The notes beneath the pieces were generated by a model that saw only the letters and a program-made list of their open reading frames with translations, was not told where the DNA came from and did no database searches. Of a stretch of DNA of 64,000 nt, positions 59,601 to 64,000 are shown piece after piece. The stretch is taken from positions 61,946,239-62,010,238 of the forward strand of contig OU744723.1 of NCBI GenBank assembly GCA_916613615.1, written 5' to 3'. Made by a program: the position numbers and the translations under genes. This DNA is from Steromphala cineraria (Eukaryota; Mollusca; Gastropoda; Trochida; Trochidae). Positions within the stretch are counted from its first letter, which is position 1. Each line of letters begins with the position of its first letter.

Positions 59601-62060
59601 TATATAATAAACACTATGTATTTAGCTCGCCAAGGCTCGCAAAATAGCGTAGCGTAGCGATTTTGTACAAAATTTGTTGCTGTTATACATCGATAGAAGC
59701 TCAAAACATGTAAAACAATCCCTATAATAACAAAATCAACATTTGAACAAAGTTTTTTCTAATTATTTTCAAAAAATATGTCATCAATGTCATGAAATGG
59801 TGGTGTGTTACACGAAACAATACAAAGTTGAATCAAAATTGAGAACTCCATGAACTAAAACGGCCGAAGATTTCATTACGTTTTCGCAACCATTGACACC
59901 CATGCAATCACAATTCGTCTTAACCGGAATCCGCATTTTCGGAATAACCCTTATTAACATATCACACGACGTTCAAAATGTCCGCTGTTTGCGAGACGCT
60001 CGGAGCGAACAAGCTTGAGGACTCGTAGTTAAGCCTTTCCGGTGAATGTATGGATTGTGTTAAGGAGAAGAATGTATTTACTTGTTGCAAACGCAGGTGG
60101 GAAGTGATAAGATATGTTATATCTGTCTTTACAACAGAACGTAACTCGCAACTGTCAGAACCAGACTATTGCGTCAGGTGATTGTGAAGTCACAAGGAAT
60201 GAATGCACATGGTATGGTTGTAAATTTTTCTGCATTCATCGAGAAATGGCAGCAGGTTTTTGAGCGCTCTCGTCCAATCAGAATCGCAGAAATTAGTGTA
60301 ACAAAACCATTTTGTAGTTATTAAACAATATAGAATCATTTAAAAGCTTTGAGTCAATAAGCATGAAAATCAGTTCTGGAAATACTTGCACTCATTTTGT
60401 GTGCTTGTATCGTCCACCAGCGTCGAAGAAGAATCAATCTTCAACCTTTTTATTTCATGAGGAGAGGAGAAATACAATCAATTGAACACTGTTTTTCTTG
60501 GTGACTTCAACATTCATTATGATAACAGTCAGTGTCGTAACATGAAGAGGATGAAAAGCCTACCTCAGTAAACACATCCACCTACGGAAAAAGATCCTTC
60601 GCCTTTCCAGCATCAACAGCCTGGAATGAACTCCCTCAACATCTGCGTGTTCTCGACATCTGTATTATCCTTTTTATTCAGTTGTAGCGCTTTGAGCAGG
60701 CTTTGGATGGACTATAGCGCACAATAAGTACCCATTTATTATATTATTATTTTATTTTAAGTATAAATCCGTCTTTAAACCCAAAATGACCACAATGCTT
60801 GCAAACCCAATCACAAGTTTCTTTTTTGGGGGATCACAACATTATTGACTTGTTAGAAAACTAAAAGGATGTTGACAACACGTTAAATTCAAAGTCACTC
60901 ACCAAAATATGCTCTGTTTCTCACCACGACTGAATGCACAGGGTAAGTCCAAGCAAGGTCCACCTGCCACCACGGGTTCGTGTCGTTAAGCATTGTGTGA
61001 GAACAGCTTTCCTCATAGTCGATGATCCCATCAACTGCCCCTCCAGGAAGCCAGGTCCTGCCATCGTACGTTAATGGGCATGTTGAACTCTGATTGCAGT
61101 CTTTGTACAGTGCAGCATCGAATAGAGAACCCGCAACAACTAGAATGACATCACATAGATTTTGAAATACTGTAGACAAAGCCCTATATACATATAAAGG
61201 AAGTTATCATCGATGAAATTAACTTAGCAAATAAACGTGATATCGAAATGTCATAAACATAAGAATTAATTTAAAAGACAACCTTTTTTCTAAAAAAGTC
61301 ATACATTTTAAGGAATTGAATCTGGTTACCAATCACTTTACTGTCATCACAAGTTTACAGTGTGCACTGTGAGCGAGTGAAAATGTAAGCTTATTAATTC
61401 CAGTAGGGAAATTTACCAGGTAATCATACTCAGTTATTTTGCAATTTTCACCACCTCTGCACTCGTATTATTGACTTAAGCGTTTTTCACTAAGCTGTCC
61501 AGAACCTTTATTCACAACTTACTCCTAATACCTAGCGGGAAACAGTACTCTATGCTCACATTCAAGCTGAGAGGTCAAGGTCACGAGTTATAAAATCACT
61601 ACAAATGTGTTTGTACTATGAAGATTTAATTTCTTATACATCTTCCATGAACAATTTGAAACGTTATATGTATAGTCTGTCAAAGGTCAAAACTTAGGCA
61701 TGTTATCATGTAAATCATTTCTAGTTCCACCATTGTTCCGTTTATGAGTAACAACCCATCATTGAAAGCTCTTTTATAGCTAGATGCTGTCTTATAACGG
61801 GACTATGTAAATTAAAAAAATATAACACATAAAATCATAGCATGCGAATAAATTTGAATATAAATTTAAAACATGATAATAGTTCTTACACACAAAATCC
61901 TGATATGGGAATAAAAAAATCAAACCATGACAATAAACACACACATAGTATGATTAGCAAGTTAGTTTTAACAAAATAACTAGGGCACAGTATTCAAGAA
62001 TGAATACTTACAGTACATACTTGTGAACATAACACACAAGAAAATCAATCCACACTCCAT
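38433..62060 (-). CDS. Secreted F-type lectin (fucolectin) plus PAN/Apple protein, four exons
   Basis: Exons on minus are 62060-62012 (or to 62021), 61139-60903, 46249-46040 and 38650-38433. All three introns are phase 1, and each junction completes a sensible codon (the last two give Gly), for about 237 residues. Order: signal peptide 1-20; F-type lectin/FTP domain about 24-165, split by intron 2; PAN/Apple domain 166-237; stop. FTP domains bind fucose and PAN modules bind protein or sugar, so this is a candidate secreted recognition protein. The fucose motif is degenerate. Intron 2 is 14.65 kb and holds an antisense Ty3 element; intron 3 is 7.4 kb. A TATA-like TATAAATA lies about 70 bases before the ATG. 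Confidence 0.82.
42505..42585 (-). mobile_element. LINE 3' tail fragment
   Basis: On minus it reads acttggcctatggcctccac, then acaaagaaataaagatagat and a tgattgag end. This resembles the TTGA-repeat tails of invertebrate LINEs. No coding part is visible next to it. Confidence 0.45.
45170..45245 (+). mobile_element. Tc1/mariner transposase relic
   Basis: One frame reads SHDLSQIENVWDEIGIRIQS and then stops. It corresponds to the Tc1 signature SPDLNPIE..WD, just before the last catalytic acid region. Flanking sequence is too decayed to define ends. Confidence 0.65.
46040..46249 (-). CDS. Lectin-PAN gene exon 3: second half of the F-type lectin domain
   Basis: The acceptor is cattgcag at 46250 and the donor gtaagc at 46039. 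It reads ERLSNFTIWVSTDE, a Cys-containing middle, CDIIVLGRFVRITK and PLTLCEVQVLV. This is the C-terminal half of FTP domains (ERL.NF..WV, C...GR.V.I, L.LCEV.V). It completes the domain begun 14.65 kb upstream and ends in MDGSG at the PAN junction. Confidence 0.9.
48942..50228 (+). repeat. 5' LTR
   Basis: It starts TGTGTGGCAGG and ends GGTTACA. A TATATAAA box lies at about 49275-49282 and AATAAA at 50162-50167. It differs from the 3' LTR at only two sites that I can see by eye (49549 A/T and 49809 G/A). A 78-codon open frame at 49036-49272 is repeated in the other LTR and is not a gene. Confidence 0.95.
50233..50250 (+). promoter_or_regulatory. Primer-binding site of the Ty3 element
   Basis: TGGAGCCCCCAGTGAGGA starts four bases after the LTR. 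The TGG matches the CCA end of a tRNA, which primes minus-strand synthesis. I could not name the tRNA. Confidence 0.7.
50251..51958 (+). other. Long leader between primer site and gag
   Basis: These 1.7 kb are AT-rich with many stops and no domain. The last part holds the hairpin repeat array (51571-51843). Confidence 0.7.
51571..51843 (+). repeat. Array of 11 short stem-loop repeats in the gag leader
   Basis: Units of about 20-29 bases each contain AGTCC-CTCC(T/A)-GGACT, a self-complementary 5-bp stem with a 5-base loop. They are joined by tgtgattagtt, tgtaagta or tgtttgta. The stem bases are kept in nearly all units, while the linkers and the loop T/A vary. The array ends about 115 bases before the gag ATG. 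Confidence 0.9.
51959..53221 (+). CDS. gag: Ty3 Gag polyprotein
   Basis: 420 residues from ATG 51959 to TAG 53219-53221. Residues 60-230 look like a retrotransposon capsid (FPKLPFFSGE, YDLWKYEVDCLL, SLRGEAALCAM, LRSAFGTL), similar in layout to PNMA-type Gag. Residues 300-385 are Gln/Pro-rich. A CCHC zinc knuckle (C-YR-C-GYPG-H-IAVG-C) lies at 53111-53153 near the end. Gag forms the particle and the knuckle binds the RNA. GGGAAAG at 53203-53209, ten bases before the stop, fits a -1 frameshift site leading into Pol. The frame is intact. Confidence 0.92.
   Translation: MDLAQEEMDSLVTVFEKMGMAPDSETPEAFKAWIDKVAKQGKPVIKTEHLASGYTESTAGKPPTSSTTYTHFPKLPFFSGEIGKDTPYDLWKYEVDCLLQSKTHSLDVILQAVRKSLRGEAALCAMKLGHTASVPDIIHKLRSAFGTLRRKESLMSQFYGTKQGDKEDVSSWGCRLENLMYQITQQRSIPEMEQDEMLRSKMWDGLHPALKSLAAHKYDSVLNFDELRLCLREVEFELKKEPVSSGSKKSASVQMASAQEPAPASVTEDVLDLKAMMLEIKSELAELREHRTSAQVFLQQPPTQAPQEPQQQRWKKQGKRNGRPQHSFVQPPMQQQPFFHPSPQGPTHPPALPPAPPVQQQLPPYQPQGQDGAMGYQDQAEQVYCYRCGYPGHIAVGCRVRLDHLRKPLNWDRSTGKGHP
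53203..53209 (+). promoter_or_regulatory. Candidate -1 ribosomal frameshift heptamer
   Basis: In the Gag frame it reads G GGA AAG, the X XXY YYZ pattern. A -1 slip here enters the Pol frame, which is open from this point (..SPLDYDGRPRQTV) through protease. The Gag stop follows ten bases later. I did not establish a downstream pseudoknot. Confidence 0.55.
53209..57524 (+). pseudogene. pol: Ty3 Pol: protease, RT, RNase H, integrase (two breaks)
   Basis: Protease: LLDTGATVS, DTG at 53326-53334. RT: LRLCVDFRELN, FFSVLDMKSGYHQ, FGLSNAPATYQRLM, and YLDD at 54673-54684. RNase H: HTDASGQGLGAV near 55130. Integrase: an HHCC zinc motif (about 55898-56030), then catalytic Asp 56097, Asp 56274 and Glu 56382, spacing D-x58-D-x35-E. 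A GPY/F-like region and an acidic tail with RRSTRTRTQPSW follow, ending at TGA 57522-57524. Break 1: TAG at 54346-54348, between the RT lead and the first RT block. Break 2: a frame change near 54695-54702, just after YLDD, that looks like a short deletion. All catalytic residues checked are present. Confidence 0.9.
57542..57552 (+). promoter_or_regulatory. Polypurine tract before the 3' LTR
   Basis: gtggagggaag abuts the LTR start TGTGTGG, as expected for the plus-strand primer. This position supports 57553 as the LTR boundary. Confidence 0.75.
57553..58839 (+). repeat. 3' LTR
   Basis: It pairs with 48942-50228 at a constant offset of 8611 bases, with two substitutions and no gaps by eye. 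It ends GGTTACA followed by TGTG. Confidence 0.95.
58845..58995. repeat. Imperfect foldback next to the Ty3 element
   Basis: Outer taataaatag/ctatttatta and inner atttctatctcat..cgagtggc/gccacgag..atgagatagaaat form inverted arms of about 65 bases at roughly 80% match, around cacag. It is a probable old MITE. The Ty3 target duplication abuts its left end, so the Ty3 copy inserted at its edge. Confidence 0.6.
58996..60398. other. No gene seen (intronic)
   Basis: AT-rich with frequent stops on both strands. No repeat or exon that I can support. Confidence 0.4.
60399..60770 (+). mobile_element. Internally deleted LINE relic
   Basis: At 60402-60525 a broken frame reads LVYRPPASKK and later FLGDFNIHYD, both landmarks of the LINE AP-endonuclease. 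After about 50 bases the sequence reads SFAFPASTAWNELPQHLRV (about 60597-60650), the extreme C-terminus of such ORF2 proteins. It ends with tagcgctttgagcaggcttt and a tattattatttta tail. RT is missing, so several kilobases were lost between the two parts. Confidence 0.65.
60903..61139 (-). CDS. Lectin-PAN gene exon 2: first half of the F-type lectin domain
   Basis: The acceptor is cattctag before 61139 and the donor gtgagt at 60902. Family landmarks appear in order: GGAVDG, ESCSHT, NPWWQVDL, TYPVHSVVVRNR. The conserved His (SCSHT) and Arg (NR) of the fucose site are present. The RGDCC that normally follows is replaced by RAYF, so the Asp and the vicinal Cys pair are absent. Confidence 0.88.
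61140..62011 (-). other. Intron 1 of the lectin-PAN gene
   Basis: GT..AG boundaries fit the minus strand. No repeat or additional exon is seen. Confidence 0.6.
62012..62060 (-). CDS. Lectin-PAN gene exon 1: signal peptide
   Basis: The ATG at 62060 sits in a ttgccATGG context and starts MECGLIFLCVMFT. Two donors 9 bases apart both leave phase 1: gtaagt (exon end 62012, stronger) and gtatgt (exon end 62021). Either yields a hydrophobic leader running into exon 2 (..VAGSLFDAALYKDC). Confidence 0.7.
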
Positions 62061-62130
62061 GGCAAAACGTTTCAGAATGTATTTAAGTTACAAGCCCTTA
62101 CACCTACATGTTCTGTGTCATTGACTTACA

Positions 62131-62138
62131 TATTTATA
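62131..62138 (-). promoter_or_regulatory. Candidate TATA box of the lectin-PAN gene
   Basis: TATAAATA on minus lies 71 bases upstream of the ATG, which would place the transcription start near 62100 with a UTR of about 40 bases. Only the motif and distance support it. Confidence 0.4.
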
Positions 62139-62295
62139 GCAACATTTATAGAAACGTTGTTAATATTTCACAACGAACTGCTCTGGGTAGTGAATTTTCT
62201 GTTGCTATGATAGAATGGTCCCCATTCAGCCTATGGGAGAGAAATTGTTACTTGCAATAGAGCCAATAGCTGTGAAGCTCGTCAGGCAGTCTAAC

Positions 62296-62580
62296 CAATC
62301 TTAGACATTGTCAGAGTTTTACCATATGAAGAGTCACAAGATAACTAACTATAGCAATTGATTCTTAGCTCATCAGGTAATCTAATTAATCATACTGATG
62401 GTCAGAGGTTTTCCATATGAAAAGTCACAAGATAACTAACTATAGCAATTGATTCTTAGCTCATCAGGTAATCTAATTAATCATACTGATGGTCAGAGGT
62501 TTTCCATATGAAGAAATACGATATAACAAACTACAGCAATTGATTCTTATCTCATCAAGTACCTATTGATTATACAACTA
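62296..62580 (+). repeat. 91-bp tandem repeat upstream of the lectin-PAN gene, about three copies
   Basis: ataactaactatagcaattg starts at 62341 and 62432, with a diverged copy at 62523. Each unit includes gtcagag.ttt.ccatatga and ctcatcaggtaatctaatta. A more decayed unit may precede at about 62240. The array lies roughly 200 bases upstream of the predicted transcription start. Confidence 0.88.
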
Positions 62581-62599
62581 GTCAGAGCGTCTACGTATA

Positions 62600-62706
62600 G
62601 GTTAATGTCCGAGTAACTCTCCATTCCTAAAAAATAATGGAGCCGAGGGCCCCAGGGCCCGAGGCCCTTTATTTTTTTAGGAATGGAGAGTTACGAGGAT
62701 ATTAAC
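62600..62706. mobile_element. Foldback MITE with GC-rich centre
   Basis: The arms gttaatgtccgagtaactct and the inverse of gttaatatcctcgtaactct continue through ccattcctaaaaaataa, about 40 bases each. The middle is gccgagggccccagggcccg, itself a nested inverted repeat. No target duplication is clear. Confidence 0.65.
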
Positions 62707-63309
62707 CGACTTAAATTACACTCAACTTAATGCCTTTTTAAAAACAAAACTTAAAATATCTAAAAAAATGAAATTTGAAGTGAAAAACTTGATGTAAAAT
62801 ACAACGCTCCATTACTGAAAAATAATCGAGTGAGAGAACAATAGGATGACGTCACAAGTGTAATTAAACTCTCAGGAATCATAGAATAAATACATGAATG
62901 ACAATACCCGTCAGCTGAGAAGTCTGTGAATATAGTTTCAACTTTCTAAGTATATTAATATCTCTTCCTGAGGGGTTGGGAGGTATATTGGTTTGGCTGA
63001 AATCTCGTCCGCGGGCCCGTCCTGTACCTCACCGGTGTTGGCGTTAGCATTCGTTTTCGGAGCATAAATATGAAACTACTTGACCAATCTTCACCACATT
63101 TGATATACCTCCTCTTCATATTATTTAGATTTGTCTTTCTGGGTCTTCTTTTCAATCAAATTGTTTTGTTTCCATTGCAGCCGTTTTGATTTGTCATTTA
63201 AGGAAAGGGTTAGTTTCCTGAGCATGATGATGAGAAATCTGTATTTACATATTCTAGATCCTGTTGTGAAGAAGGATATGGTCAAGTTAGGGGTCACAGG
63301 TTTCATATG
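62707..63309. other. No gene seen
   Basis: Frames at 62955-63155 and 63121-63408 on minus have no domain. Confidence 0.4.
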
Positions 63310-63530
63310 ACCTGAAAGCGCGATGGGGTTATGGCATGGTATTGCGTCCTTCCTTTCGTCTGCAAACTCTTCCATAGTTTTACTTCTTTTCCTAGAAAGG
63401 TAAGACATTATGTACTTACGCCTTATCTGATGATAAATCTATCTAATTATTTGGTGACCTTAAAATCTTTCAAAATTTCCAAAGGGGCCATGTCCTTACA
63501 ATGTGTATCTATCTTCTACTACAGATAATA
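63310..63530 (+). repeat. Dispersed repeat family R1, copy 4
   Basis: It begins gatggggttatggcatggta and continues with gcaaactcttccatagtttt and atttggtgacctt, matching 1624-1930 in order but diverged. From 63531 to 64000 I see nothing I can support. Confidence 0.55.
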
Positions 63531-64000
63531 ATAATATTTGTCTCGTATTATTGTTTTGTAAATATATGGTAAAATTATGAAGCTGACGAAATCCAATTTA
63601 TCAATATAAACTGTAAATGACAAAATACTCTTAAAAATACAATAATGAGTTAAAAAATGTTATACTTTTTATCAAAGCCAATATTGGAAACTCAGCACTT
63701 TGCTCTAACCATATGTTGTTGAAACCTGTTGTTAATATGACGGAAACCATCCGTTTCACGCAGCACGCCTTTCATTGGCTGGTATCTATCAAAAGGTTTG
63801 TGGTTCAAATATTGCCGTTAAGAACAAATGCTTACTTCAGGGGCATACATTATCTTCTTCACTTGAATACATATTGGACCACTTACAAAACCTTTAATCA
63901 CCATAAACATGTCCAAATTGGAAACATTTAGTAAATATAGCCATTTAACTGTCACCTGGGCAATTAACTATAGTCAATATCCGTTAAAGAACACACATAC

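Larger units (their letters stand above)
46250..60902 (-). other. Intron 2 of the lectin-PAN gene (14.65 kb)
   Basis: It interrupts the F-type lectin domain between ..YFG and ERL. More than two thirds is the antisense Ty3 element at 48942-58839. It also holds a foldback (58845-58995) and a LINE relic (60399-60770). At 46250-48940 I see no gene; frames at 46883-47071 and 47498-47839 have no domain. A 22-bp perfect palindrome lies at 48888-48909. Confidence 0.75.

Overview
The window is animal nuclear DNA: AT-rich, repeat-dense, with spliced genes and a 200-base assembly gap (23577-23776). The protein families point to a mollusc, perhaps a gastropod: a C1q-domain protein with a coiled-coil stalk, an F-type (fucolectin) domain joined to a PAN/Apple domain, and several dispersed repeats of a mollusc-like style. 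The species assignment is inference; nothing here fixes it.

Three host genes can be reconstructed from splice sites and reading phase. (1) Minus strand, 19193-15663: a signal peptide and PAN-like cysteine module (exon 1) spliced to a 7-repeat ankyrin exon. (2) Plus strand, 30123-33203: signal peptide, coiled coil, C1q domain, two exons. (3) Minus strand, 62060-38433: a four-exon gene of about 23.6 kb encoding a secreted F-type lectin domain followed by a PAN/Apple domain. Every intron in all three genes is phase 1. The three genes would give secreted or surface recognition proteins, so the region may be part of an innate-immune lectin neighbourhood (inference).

The rest is mostly mobile DNA and tandem repeats. 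A full-length Ty3/gypsy LTR retrotransposon (about 48942-58839) sits antisense in the 14.6 kb second intron of gene 3. Its LTRs differ at only 2 of about 1287 positions, yet its reverse transcriptase has an in-frame stop and a frameshift. At 24750-27673 is a 2.9 kb terminal-inverted-repeat element. Its only recognisable gene is a multi-C2H2 zinc-finger protein, and it carries mirrored copies of TTGAACGCA inside its ends. It contains two younger nested MITEs and is the strongest candidate for something undescribed. Other mobile DNA includes a short DIRS-like element with inverted repeats, several foldback MITEs with clear target duplications, a TA-MITE whose empty site is also in the window, LINE and SINE fragments, a Tc1 relic and a short LTR.

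Layout: 1-2680 dispersed repeats; 2680-4310 a 33-bp/198-bp satellite; 5506-7925 a 20-bp minisatellite; 8850-9450 repeat copy A with MITE; 11378-12330 LINE relic; 15663-19193 PAN-like/ankyrin gene; 19640-21180 CT-rich block; 24139-29420 cluster of DNA elements; 30123-33203 C1q gene; 33471-37515 element fragments and tandem repeats; 38433-62060 lectin-PAN gene with the LTR element inside; 62296-63530 tandem, foldback and dispersed repeats.
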